A stretch of 19,183 bases of DNA, from the NCBI GenBank assembly GCA_016196905.1, contig JACPWV010000027.1:1-19183 (forward strand), written 5' to 3'. The notes below the pieces were generated by a model. That model saw only the letters and a program-made list of their open reading frames with translations. It did not search any database and had not been told where the DNA came from. Shown in pieces: positions 6,035-14,025 of this stretch; position 1 is the stretch's first letter, and each line of letters begins with the position of its first letter. The DNA is from Chloroflexota bacterium (GTDB lineage: Bacteria > Chloroflexota > Anaerolineae > UBA7937 > JACPPX01). The position numbers and the translations under genes are program-made.

Positions 6035-8197
6035 TTGTCGAACCAGACTCCCCGCGGCCAAAGGCGCCTCGCCGCCATTCTCTTCTGCGACATGGTGGGC
6101 TATAGTCGTCTCATGGAGGAGAGCGAGACCCGAGCTCTTCACCTCCTCGAGGAATTCCAGCGCATCGCGGGCCAGACCATCCGCGAGCATTCCGGAGAAG
6201 TCGTCAAGACCATCGGGGATGGCCTCATCGCCGCTTTCTCCAGCGCCGTAGAGGCTGTCCGTTGTGCCCTCGCTCTTCAAAAACAGCTCGCTGAACGCAA
6301 CCGACGCGAGGCGGTTCGCGACCCCCTTCTGATCCGTACCGGCATCCACTTAGGAGACCTGCTCCAGGAAGGCGAGGATCTCTTCGGAAGCGGAGTGAAC
6401 TTGGCCAGTCGTATCGAACCCCTCGCACCCCCGGGTGGCATTTGCATCTCCAGCGAGGTCTACCACCAGGTCCGCAACCAAAATGGCCTCTCTTTCCAAG
6501 ATCTGGGGGAAAGACGACTCCACAATCTCACCGAGCCCGTCAGGATCTATGCCCTCGAATCCAGTGAGGGAGAAAGGGAGCCCAAGCGCGCAGAGGCCTC
6601 CACAGGCATGCGAGCGATTGCTGTCCTCCCTTTCCAGAACATCAGCCCCGACCCCGAGAACGAGTACTTCAGCGATGGGATGACCGAGGAGATCATCACC
6701 CGCCTCTCCAAGATCCGGGAACTGAAAGTGGCCTCGCGTAGCACCGTTTTCCGATACAAGGGAAAGGGCATCGACCCGCGGGAGTTGGGGCAGGAATTAG
6801 GCGTCGGGGCCGTCCTTGAAGGGAGTGTGCGCAAGCTGGGCAATCGCCTTCGAATCACCGCCCAGCTCATCAACGCTGCGGACGGCTTCCATCTCTGGTC
6901 CGAGGAGTATGATCGCAACTTGGACGACGTCTTCAAGATCCAAGATGAGGTCTCCGAGCGAATTGCAGAGGTTCTCAGGGTCAACCTCACGGAAGTCGAG
7001 AGGGCACAGCTCTCCAGCATTCCGACTAAGAGCTTCGAAGCCTACGACGACTACTCCCGCGGCAGGTATTTCTTCTACCAGTACACCAGGGAGGGCAACC
7101 AAGCCGCCATCGAGATGTACCTCAAGGCCCTCGAGCTCGATCGGAACTACGCCTTGGCTTACGCCGGTCTTTCCCTTTGCTATTCGCAATTCATAAACCG
7201 GGGTTGGGACGAAAATCCAATGTGGCTCGATAAAGCTCAAGAAGCAGCGCTCAAAGCCCTCGGCCTCGATGAGCGGTTGGCGGAAGCTCATTTCGCCCTC
7301 GGCTTCGTTTACGAGATGAGGGAGGACTGGGATCGAGAGGAGGGGGCCATGAGAAGAGTCCTCCTCTTGGACCCCAACCACGCCCACGCCCATGATAGCC
7401 TTGGGGATGTTTACTATCACCGGGACCAGCTTGACGAGGCTATGTCCGAGTACCAGTTGGCTTTGCGCCTCGACCCCTTCCATCCTAAGGCGCTCATCCA
7501 GGTCGCGGCCACGTACGAAAAGAAAGGCCAGTACCGGGCAGCCATTGACCAGCTACGCCGGACCTCAGAGATGCTCCCGGACTTCGACTGGACTTGGAAG
7601 CGGCTCGGTGACCTCCATCGCTCTCAGGGAAACTATGAGGAAGCCCTGCGAGCATACGGGAAAGCCCTCGGGATTGATCCGGGCAATATCGATGCCAAGG
7701 TAGGAGTCGGCCTGACCTACGCCGCCATGGGGCGGCTTGAGGAGGCCGAAAAGATAACCAAAGAGCTCCTCGAGTCTAGCAACGTGCCTCGGGAAGAGAA
7801 CGCCAACTACCTGTTCTTAGCCGGGATGCTTTATCGCGCCCGCGGCGACTATGGGGAAGCCATCACTCACCTGGAAAGGGCCCTCTCCGCTCCACGCAGA
7901 AAATATCAACGCGTCTACCTCGGGGCTCTTGCTGAGACCTACGCCCTCAGCGGGGATCGAGACCAGGCCATCGCCTATTATCGGAAAGCACTGCAGTCCG
8001 AAAGGCACTCCTCCCCCTACATGATCCAATTTCATTATCGTCTCGGCTTGCTGTACAAGGAGAGAAAAGAGTACCAAGCCGCTGCCGAAGCCTATCGTCG
8101 CTTTCTAAAGTTTTGGAAAGACGCCGACCCTGATGTTCCAATTCTTCAGGACGCTCAAAAGCGGCTCGCAGCTCTCGAGGCTCAGGGAATTGCTTGA
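6035..8197 (+). CDS. Class III adenylate/guanylate cyclase with TolB-like and TPR domains (copy 2)
   Basis: A 720-residue paralogue of the preceding gene, 127 bp downstream on the same strand. The cyclase domain (about 10-175) has D19, K58, D62, N122 and R126 in place, again with S119 at the second base-reading position. The TolB-like domain (about 192-320) begins A-I-A-V-L-P-F-Q-N-I-S and includes Y-F-S-D-G-M-T-E-E. The TPR array is longer, about eight or nine repeats, which explains the extra 100 residues. It starts at TTG 6035 with GAGAGGTGA (6022-6030) upstream; start codon, ribosome-binding site and first residues all parallel copy 1. No clear promoter or terminator lies in the gap, so co-transcription with copy 1 is likely. 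The TPR halves have diverged more than the cyclase halves, suggesting different partners (inference). It ends head-on against the minus-strand operon. Confidence 0.9.
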   Translation: MSNQTPRGQRRLAAILFCDMVGYSRLMEESETRALHLLEEFQRIAGQTIREHSGEVVKTIGDGLIAAFSSAVEAVRCALALQKQLAERNRREAVRDPLLIRTGIHLGDLLQEGEDLFGSGVNLASRIEPLAPPGGICISSEVYHQVRNQNGLSFQDLGERRLHNLTEPVRIYALESSEGEREPKRAEASTGMRAIAVLPFQNISPDPENEYFSDGMTEEIITRLSKIRELKVASRSTVFRYKGKGIDPRELGQELGVGAVLEGSVRKLGNRLRITAQLINAADGFHLWSEEYDRNLDDVFKIQDEVSERIAEVLRVNLTEVERAQLSSIPTKSFEAYDDYSRGRYFFYQYTREGNQAAIEMYLKALELDRNYALAYAGLSLCYSQFINRGWDENPMWLDKAQEAALKALGLDERLAEAHFALGFVYEMREDWDREEGAMRRVLLLDPNHAHAHDSLGDVYYHRDQLDEAMSEYQLALRLDPFHPKALIQVAATYEKKGQYRAAIDQLRRTSEMLPDFDWTWKRLGDLHRSQGNYEEALRAYGKALGIDPGNIDAKVGVGLTYAAMGRLEEAEKITKELLESSNVPREENANYLFLAGMLYRARGDYGEAITHLERALSAPRRKYQRVYLGALAETYALSGDRDQAIAYYRKALQSERHSSPYMIQFHYRLGLLYKERKEYQAAAEAYRRFLKFWKDADPDVPILQDAQKRLAALEAQGIA

Positions 8198-8280
8198 TAG
8201 GCCAATCGAGGGACTTCGAGCGGGGCACTACTCCGGGTGCTGGGACCTACCGCCGGCGGAAGGAGATCGTTCAGGGGTCC

Positions 8281-11200
8281 TTAGTTGTCTTCGATATCCT
8301 GCAAGGTCAGGCCTAGTTCGGACAACCCTCGCTCGGCCCAGGTGCGGTTAAACACATCACCCTTTGAGGCAAAGAAGGCTAGCGCTTCTTTAAGCATCTG
8401 TTTACCGCGAGCCGTGTCCTCCCCCTGACCTCGGCGAAGGAGCAGGAGGCCGTAGTCTCTCACCGTGGCCCAGCGGTCTAGCCCGTGCGTCTTGACTTCT
8501 TCCCAGAGGCGCAGGCTGTCCTGGAAAGCTTGTTCCGCCTCAGACCAGTCTCCTTCTGCGGCTCGCACCCGGCCCAATACTCGGAGAGCTATCGGCGTGA
8601 GCCGATAATCTTCCTGAGCAAAGTGGAGAGCGTCTTCAACGACGGATTTGGCTTGCTGGAGTTCATCCAAAGCCAAGTGACATTCTGCCAACAACCAAGC
8701 CGCGATTCCCCGGAGGAAAGGGGAGGTAGCTCCACTCAACTCCCGAGCTCGCTGAAGATGCTCTCGGCCATCTAGCCAGTGCCCCTCAGCAAGAGCTAAG
8801 AAACCTAGGTCGAACTCGCCAAAAAACCTTAATTGGCGGTTCCCAATCCGCTGGGCAAGCTCGAGGTTTCTTTCCGCCACAGCCCGCGCATCCTCCAGCT
8901 TGCCGAGAAAAATCAGCGTTTCGCAAAGAGTAGTCTGAAGAATGCAATACACGAGCACAGCGCCCGACTTTTCAGCGAGCTCTATGCCTCTCTTCACATA
9001 TTCCGTAGCCTGGGAAAGGTTGCCCTGAATGTAGCTTTGGGTAGCAGCATTGTTGAAACTCCACGCGGCAAGCGGCAAATCATCCACCTGCAGACGGTAT
9101 TCGGCCGACTTGAGGTTGTGGTGCACGGCATCGTCCAGGTCATCGGTCATCAGGGCTAAAGAATGATGAACGTCTCCCAAACCGTGGAAATCCTGCAGGG
9201 TCTCAAATATAGCCAAAGCCTTGTGGGCGTACTCTTTTCCTCGGATGGAGTCAATGCCCCCCCAAAAGAGGGAAGCGGCCAACGTTTCATATCCATAAGC
9301 AATGCTCGGTGGATCACCTACCTCTTCTGCAAGGACCAGCCCCTGTTGAGCCATCTCTGCGGCCTTGGGGTAATCGTTTAGACCCGATCGATAGACACGC
9401 GAGACCCAATAGAGAGTTCGGGCTTCAGAGCCTCTGTCACCCAGGGCTTGATAAAGAGACACCGCTGTGTCGTACCGGGTAAGGGCTTCCCGGGCCTCTG
9501 CCAAAGTGAAGTGGATTTCACCCCAACTGACTAGAAGGTCGGCGGCCTTACGCTGCTCGTCTGGAACTGAGCTCTCCTGCAGGTAATCATAAGCCTTTCT
9601 GTAATATTCAATGGCCTCCCGGTTGGCGTAGGTCTTCCGAGCCCTTTGGCCAGCCTCCATGAGATAGTTTATCGCCTTTTGTCTCTCCCCCGCCTGAGTG
9701 AAGTGATGGGCCAATAAGCCGATGTAGTCCTCGTTTCGCTCGGGGAATAGCGTCTCCAAGGCCTCGCCCACCTTGCGGTGGAGGAGCCTGCGCTGCTCGG
9801 TCAGCAAAGTGTGGTAAGTCACCTCCTGCGTGAGGGGATGCTTGAAGATGTACTCCACCTCAGGGATGCGGCTAAGCTCCCGGACCAGATCGGCCCGTTG
9901 GAGAGTGGTTAGGCCTTCTTGGAGATCGCTATTGGGCTCGGCCACCGCCTCCAGCAGCCGGTAAAGGAATGAGCGGCCGATGACCGAGGCCGTCTGTAGG
10001 ATTCGCTTGGCCGAGGGCTGGAGTCGATCGATACGGGCCAAGAGAACCCCCTGCAACGTCTCGGGGATGACCACATCCAGGACGCGGGCCGTGGCCCGCC
10101 AATGGCCATCCTGCCGGATCAGCACCCCCTCCTCGATCAAGGCACGGATGACCTCCTCCACAAAGAAGGGGTTCCCTTCGGCTTTCTGGAGGACCAACTT
10201 CCGCACACCGGAGGGAAAATCGGCGATCTCTAGGAGGTTACTAACAAGAAGATCGCTCTCTTCAGTGGTCAGCGGTTGTAGGTGGATCTCCCGATAGCGG
10301 TGGGCGTAATCGCTCTCCGCGCGCACTTTCAGTCGCCAACTCGGGGCCTCCCTCTCTGCCCGGGCGGCGAAGACCAGAGCCACCGGGGCCCGATCTGTGA
10401 TGCGTATGAGCTCCTCTAAGAGCGCCACCGTGGAGGTGTCTGCCCAGTGGAAATCTTCGAGATATAGAACCAAGGGTTTCTCGTTTGCCAGAGCCTCCAT
10501 CCAGGTGGAGAAGCTGAGAAGGATGCGGGCACTGAGGGCCTCGGCGTCCAGGTAGCGGACCTTCTCTTCCAAAGGGCCCTCTAAGCGCAGGGTCAGAAGG
10601 GTTGCTAGGTAAGGGAGAATCTCCTCAGGGCGATCAGGGAAGAGCCGGCGCAGGGCCACCCTAAGTTTTCCGAAAGCCTTGGCCTCCGAGTCTTCCTCGG
10701 CGATTGCCGCCCAAGTGCGGAGGATCTCCCTGAGAGGCCAGTAGCTGATAGCCTGCCCGTATGAGAGAGCCCGGCCCACCAGCCAGCGCATCTGGTTAGG
10801 ATACTGCTCCTGGGCATAACGTCGGGCCTCTTCGACCAGGCGGGTCTTGCCGATCCCCGGCTCGCCCAGGACCATCAGGATCTGGCCCCGACCCCTCAAG
10901 AGCTCGTCGATAACGCCGCAGGCCATCGCCAGTTCCTGGTTCCTGCCAACCAGCTGCGAGGTCAGCCCTTCAATTCCACGAACCCTCTCCGGCCGAGGAA
11001 GCGCTCGCTGGAGTTCAAAGACGGGCATGGGTTCGGCAACCCCTGGAAGGGACGAGGTGATTGGACCTTTGAACTCGAAAAGGCCTTGCGTGCGGCGCTG
11101 GATGGTCTGGCTGACCAGGATCTGCCCGGAGAGGGCCGTTTCCTCTAATCGCGCAGCGAAATTGACGGCATCGCCGAGGACGGTGTACTCCATCCGTAGG

Positions 11201-11718
11201 TCCGGCCCGACCGTCCCGGCGATGACCTCCCCGCTGTGCACCCCGATGTGTAGATCGAGGTCGTGGGGCAGGGCACGGATAGCCTCCCGCATCTCTAGAG
11301 CGCAGCGCAGGGCTCGTTCTGGGTCGTCCTCGTGGATCACCGGGGCTCCGAAGAGAGCCATCACCGCGTCTCCGATGAATTTATCCACATACCCCTCGTA
11401 CTTGAAGACCACTCGAGCCATGGTCTCTAAGCACTCGTTAGTCAGGCTCTTCACCTCCTCAGGGTCTAGACGTTGAGAGAGGGCCGTGAAACCGGAGAGA
11501 TCGGCAACAAGAACGGTCACCGGCCGCCGCTCGCCTTCCGTGCGGCCCTGGGATCGGATCTTTTCCAACAAGTCCCTGGGCATGTAGGCTTTCAGACGAG
11601 CCATGATGTCCTCTTGGACTTCGGAAGAGGACAGGGGTAAGGTTTCCCCGCAGTTTCCGCAGAATTTGTGGTCAGCAGGGTTTTCGTATCCGCAGCGACG
11701 GCAGACTAGCATCGGCAT
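8281..11718 (-). CDS. Zinc-ribbon / class III cyclase / AAA ATPase / TPR multidomain signalling protein
   Basis: An 1145-residue protein. Order: zinc ribbon with C6, C9, C20 and C23; a short helical linker; a class III cyclase domain at about 66-205 with the full canonical set D73, K113, D117, D183, N186 and R190; a STAND/AAA-type ATPase with Walker A G-E-P-G-I-G-K-T (285-292) and Walker B L-V-L-Y-L-E-D (about 416-422); then a long helical TPR region from about 640 to the C-terminus. Such proteins are thought to couple cyclic-nucleotide synthesis to sensing through the ATPase and repeat modules; the input is unknown. The ATG at 11716-11718 lies 7 bp after the stop of the upstream gene and has no Shine-Dalgarno sequence, so translation probably depends on coupling. 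A second ATG two codons on is equally possible. The gene is intact and faces the + strand cyclases tail to tail, 83 bp apart, with no strong terminator between. Confidence 0.9.
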   Translation of the reverse strand: MPMLVCRRCGYENPADHKFCGNCGETLPLSSSEVQEDIMARLKAYMPRDLLEKIRSQGRTEGERRPVTVLVADLSGFTALSQRLDPEEVKSLTNECLETMARVVFKYEGYVDKFIGDAVMALFGAPVIHEDDPERALRCALEMREAIRALPHDLDLHIGVHSGEVIAGTVGPDLRMEYTVLGDAVNFAARLEETALSGQILVSQTIQRRTQGLFEFKGPITSSLPGVAEPMPVFELQRALPRPERVRGIEGLTSQLVGRNQELAMACGVIDELLRGRGQILMVLGEPGIGKTRLVEEARRYAQEQYPNQMRWLVGRALSYGQAISYWPLREILRTWAAIAEEDSEAKAFGKLRVALRRLFPDRPEEILPYLATLLTLRLEGPLEEKVRYLDAEALSARILLSFSTWMEALANEKPLVLYLEDFHWADTSTVALLEELIRITDRAPVALVFAARAEREAPSWRLKVRAESDYAHRYREIHLQPLTTEESDLLVSNLLEIADFPSGVRKLVLQKAEGNPFFVEEVIRALIEEGVLIRQDGHWRATARVLDVVIPETLQGVLLARIDRLQPSAKRILQTASVIGRSFLYRLLEAVAEPNSDLQEGLTTLQRADLVRELSRIPEVEYIFKHPLTQEVTYHTLLTEQRRLLHRKVGEALETLFPERNEDYIGLLAHHFTQAGERQKAINYLMEAGQRARKTYANREAIEYYRKAYDYLQESSVPDEQRKAADLLVSWGEIHFTLAEAREALTRYDTAVSLYQALGDRGSEARTLYWVSRVYRSGLNDYPKAAEMAQQGLVLAEEVGDPPSIAYGYETLAASLFWGGIDSIRGKEYAHKALAIFETLQDFHGLGDVHHSLALMTDDLDDAVHHNLKSAEYRLQVDDLPLAAWSFNNAATQSYIQGNLSQATEYVKRGIELAEKSGAVLVYCILQTTLCETLIFLGKLEDARAVAERNLELAQRIGNRQLRFFGEFDLGFLALAEGHWLDGREHLQRARELSGATSPFLRGIAAWLLAECHLALDELQQAKSVVEDALHFAQEDYRLTPIALRVLGRVRAAEGDWSEAEQAFQDSLRLWEEVKTHGLDRWATVRDYGLLLLRRGQGEDTARGKQMLKEALAFFASKGDVFNRTWAERGLSELGLTLQDIEDN

Positions 11719-11725
11719 GCCTATA

Positions 11726-12967
11726 CTAAGGAGCGGCTTTCACCACCAAGATGGCAATGTCATCGTGTTGCTCGGCTTTTCCTTGGAAAGCCTCGATCTC
11801 TCGGAGGAGGGCTTCGCACAGCGCCTCCGGGGAAAGTTGAGCCCTTTGCTCGATGACCCGCCGCAGTCGGTCTCGACCAAAGAACTCCTCCTGGGGGTTG
11901 GTGGTCTCGTTGACGCCATCGGTGTACAGCACTAGAAAATCTCCCTCGCTGATGATCACGCGCCGTTCTTGAAGGATCGCCTCCGGCAACAGACCTAAGG
12001 GGGTCCCCTTCCCTTCCAAGATCATGCTGGCTCTCTCTCGACGCTTGTACAGCAAAGCGGGCTCATGTCCAGCGCGAACATATCGAAACTCCCCATTGGC
12101 CAGATTCAGGACTCCATAGACCGCAGTAATAAACATCGAGGACTCAGCGGCCACCTCGAGTAGGTGATGAATGCGATTCAGAACCCATCGCGGCGAGAGG
12201 CTGCGCTGGGCCTCAGCCTGAAGGAGCCCCCGCACCACGGCCATGTAGAGGGCAGCCGGAATGCTTTTATCCGATACATCTCCGATGAAGAGCCCCAGAC
12301 GCCCCTCCTTCAAGGGAATCACATTGTAGAGATCCCCTCCCACCTCCCGGGCGGGCCGATAGCGGGCAGCGAACTGCCAACCCGGAATGGCAGGAAAATC
12401 TTTGGGCAGAAGGTCCTCCACAATTCCCCGGGCCACCTCCAGATCACGTTTGATACGCTCCCGGCGCATCAGTTCCGCCTGGGCTTCCTGCAGTTCTCGA
12501 TAGGCCACCCGGAGTTGGCGGTTCTTATCCTGAAGGCGGCGGATGATGAGCCCGTCCGTCTCCCGCAGGCGGCCGCTGAGCTCCCGGGTGATCTCCAAAA
12601 GGCTGTGGGGGTTCTCCTGGAGGTGAGCCCGAAATACGTTTCGAGAGAGCTCGACCAGCTCTGTCGGCTCCAGGGTGCGGGCCATGGCCGAGCGGGGGAG
12701 ATCCTCCAAGAGGGCCATCTCCCCAAAGAACCCACCTGGCCCGTGAACACCGAGAACTTCCTCGTCGCCATCCACCGTCTTGACGATCTCCACCTGTCCC
12801 CTCTTCACAATGTAGAAAGCCTGGCCGGACTGTCCCTCTCGGAAGATGACCGCGCCCGCCGGCCAACGCGATTCCTCGGCGGCCGTGGCCAGCCTCTCCA
12901 ACTCTTCTGAGCTGAGTCGAGATAAGAAGGGTACGCGATGGAAGACGCTAACGAGTGGCTCCTTCAT
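11726..12967 (-). CDS. Cyclic-nucleotide-binding domain fused to a PP2C (SpoIIE/RsbU-type) phosphatase
   Basis: A 413-residue protein. Residues about 10-130 form a cNMP-binding domain with a complete phosphate-binding cassette: F-G-E-M-A-L (81-86) and P-R-S-A (91-94), including E83 and R92, the residues that hold the ribose and phosphate in cAMP receptors. A helical, probably coiled-coil linker (about 140-185) follows. Residues about 190-411 are a PP2C phosphatase with metal ligands in V-G-G-D (D212), G-D-V-S-D-K (D230), Y-T-D-G (D350) and H-D-D (402-403). The SpoIIE/RsbU class removes phosphate from serine or threonine of anti-anti-sigma (STAS) proteins. The natural reading is that cyclic nucleotide controls the phosphatase. 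It is the first gene of a two-gene operon with the zinc-ribbon cyclase, and a promoter lies about 220 bp upstream. No STAS protein or kinase is in the window. The ATG at 12967 has no good ribosome-binding site. Confidence 0.92.
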   Translation of the reverse strand: MKEPLVSVFHRVPFLSRLSSEELERLATAAEESRWPAGAVIFREGQSGQAFYIVKRGQVEIVKTVDGDEEVLGVHGPGGFFGEMALLEDLPRSAMARTLEPTELVELSRNVFRAHLQENPHSLLEITRELSGRLRETDGLIIRRLQDKNRQLRVAYRELQEAQAELMRRERIKRDLEVARGIVEDLLPKDFPAIPGWQFAARYRPAREVGGDLYNVIPLKEGRLGLFIGDVSDKSIPAALYMAVVRGLLQAEAQRSLSPRWVLNRIHHLLEVAAESSMFITAVYGVLNLANGEFRYVRAGHEPALLYKRRERASMILEGKGTPLGLLPEAILQERRVIISEGDFLVLYTDGVNETTNPQEEFFGRDRLRRVIEQRAQLSPEALCEALLREIEAFQGKAEQHDDIAILVVKAAP

Positions 12968-13070
12968 GGTTCGGGTGAGCGACGGATGAGAGATTCTCGA
13001 AAAGGGGCCAAACTGCCGAGGGTGTACGACCGATGTCGGAACTCGGGTTTCCTCGAACCGAGGTCGGAGG

Positions 13071-13116
13071 GGAGGTGATTAGGATGTGGATCCCCGGGTG
13101 GACCCAAGAGCAATAG
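13071..13116 (+). other. Mini-ORF of 10 codons behind a near-perfect Shine-Dalgarno sequence
   Basis: GGAGGTGATT at 13071-13080 matches the complement of the 16S 3' end over most of its length and sits 8 nt (from GGAGG) before the ATG at 13084. The frame reads M-W-I-P-G-W-T-Q-E-Q and stops at 13114-13116. No + strand promoter is visible upstream. It could be a leader peptide, or chance. Confidence 0.25.
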
Positions 13117-13185
13117 TTTCCTCAATGCCCTTTCGCTTCCCTGCCAGACACAAGGCCCGTCAACAGCTTAATATAGGTAAAACCC

Positions 13186-13215
13186 ACTATAGCATATGGA
13201 GACGCTGGCCGTCAA
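13186..13215 (-). promoter_or_regulatory. sigma70-type promoter for the cNMP-binding phosphatase / cyclase operon
   Basis: Read on the minus strand: TTGACG (13215-13210) as -35, an 18-bp spacer, and TATAGT (13191-13186) as -10, each five of six consensus bases. A TG one base before the -10 gives an extended -10. Transcription would begin near 13179 and run toward 12967. Confidence 0.55.
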
Positions 13216-13268
13216 CGACCGCTCCCCTTACGAGCTGAGTACACCTTTCTCCCGAGACCGGCGATGGG

Positions 13269-13297
13269 TTGACAGCCAGATCAATCGGAGCTATAAT
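13269..13297 (+). promoter_or_regulatory. Full-consensus sigma70 promoter for the metal-regulator operon
   Basis: TTGACA at 13269-13274, exactly 17 bp, then TATAAT at 13292-13297. All twelve consensus bases are present. The start point would fall near 13304, inside the inverted repeats. A promoter this strong in a regulator gene makes sense only if it is normally held down by a repressor. Confidence 0.85.
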
Positions 13298-13332
13298 TTA
13301 GCCTAAGCTAAAATTAAATTTAGGCAGCTAAA
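13297..13332 (+). promoter_or_regulatory. Probable operator: paired TTTAG/CTAAA inverted repeats (DtxR/MntR-like)
   Basis: The first palindrome is TTTAGC-CTAA-GCTAAA (13297-13312), with perfect 6-bp arms overlapping the last base of the -10 box. The second is TTTAG-GCAG-CTAAA (13319-13332), which ends directly at the ATG. Half-sites TTAGGC and GCCTAA recur within and resemble the TTAGGTTAGCCTAACCTAA-type boxes of DtxR-family repressors. Two sites placed over the promoter and start codon suggest autorepression by the downstream regulator (inference). Confidence 0.7.
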
Positions 13333-14025
13333 ATGCTAAGTCAGGCGGTGGAGGACTACCTTAAGGCGGTCTACCAACTCCAGGAGCGCCAGGGACAGGT
13401 AACCACCCTGGCCGTGGCCGAGCGCATGGGGGTGGCTCCTGCTTCGGCGACCAACATGATCAAGAAGCTAGCCCAGATGCGGCTGGTCCGACACACCCCC
13501 TACCAGGGCGTGGAGCTGACCCCCGAGGGCGAGAAGATCGCCCTGGAGGTGATCCGCCACCATCGCCTGGTGGAGCTGTACCTGGCCCAGGCCTTGGGCG
13601 TGCCCTGGGATCGGGTCCACCAAGAGGCAGAGAAAATCGAACACATTCTCTCCGAGGATCTAGAGGATCGCATCGCCGCAGCTTTAGGGCAGCCCTCCCG
13701 CGATCCGCACGGGGACCCCATCCCCACCAAAGAGGGCACCATGGCGACTCCCCCCCAGGCACGCTTATCCGAGATCGCTGCCGGCGAGATGGTCGTCGTC
13801 TCCCGGGTGGCCAACGAAGACCCGGAGCTTTTGCGCTACCTGGGAAGTCTAGGCCTATACCCTGATGTGCAGCTCCTTGTCCTGGAGGTGGCCCCTTTCA
13901 AGGGCCCGCTGCGGGTGCGGATGGCAGGCCAGGAACATGTCCTGGGGCGCGAATTGGCCGAGAACATCTTTGTCGTCCCCGCCCAACTTCAATCCGCCAC
14001 TACCGTAATCGAGGTGTCGTCATGA
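13333..14025 (+). CDS. DtxR/MntR-family metal-dependent transcriptional regulator with FeoA-like C-terminal domain
   Basis: 230 residues. Winged helix at about 3-65 (S-A-T-N-M-I-K-K-L is the recognition helix), metal-binding dimerisation domain at about 70-135, and an SH3-like FeoA domain at about 143-217. Candidate metal ligands are D8, H77, E100, E103 and H104. These align with MntR D8, H77, E99, E102 and H103, and place Asp and Glu where iron-type DtxR has Met10 and Cys102. This points to manganese sensing. However, MntR Glu11 is replaced by K11, and the FeoA domain is a DtxR/IdeR trait, so the site is a hybrid. The ATG at 13333 directly follows the operator; only a weak AGG (13322-13324) precedes it. 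Its TGA overlaps the next gene's ATG, so regulator and oxidase are translated together. Confidence 0.9.
   Translation: MLSQAVEDYLKAVYQLQERQGQVTTLAVAERMGVAPASATNMIKKLAQMRLVRHTPYQGVELTPEGEKIALEVIRHHRLVELYLAQALGVPWDRVHQEAEKIEHILSEDLEDRIAAALGQPSRDPHGDPIPTKEGTMATPPQARLSEIAAGEMVVVSRVANEDPELLRYLGSLGLYPDVQLLVLEVAPFKGPLRVRMAGQEHVLGRELAENIFVVPAQLQSATTVIEVSS

Larger units (their letters stand above)
12968..13268. other. Divergent intergenic region: long minus-strand leader, mini-ORF and promoter
   Basis: This gap lies between the minus-strand signalling operon and the metal regulator. It holds the minus-strand promoter (13186-13215), leaving a predicted leader of about 210 nt to the ATG at 12967, and a strong + strand Shine-Dalgarno followed by a 10-codon frame (13071-13116). 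I see no gene of ordinary size in it. Confidence 0.5.

Noticed and set aside
8250..8259. Palindrome CCGCCGGCGG between the convergent cyclase genes
   Set aside because: Self-complementary with no loop and no T-run, so it is not a credible terminator; chance is likely in GC-rich DNA.
12164..12910. Long + strand frame of 248 codons opposite the phosphatase gene
   Set aside because: It is the antisense shadow of a well-supported cNMP-binding/PP2C gene and matches no family.
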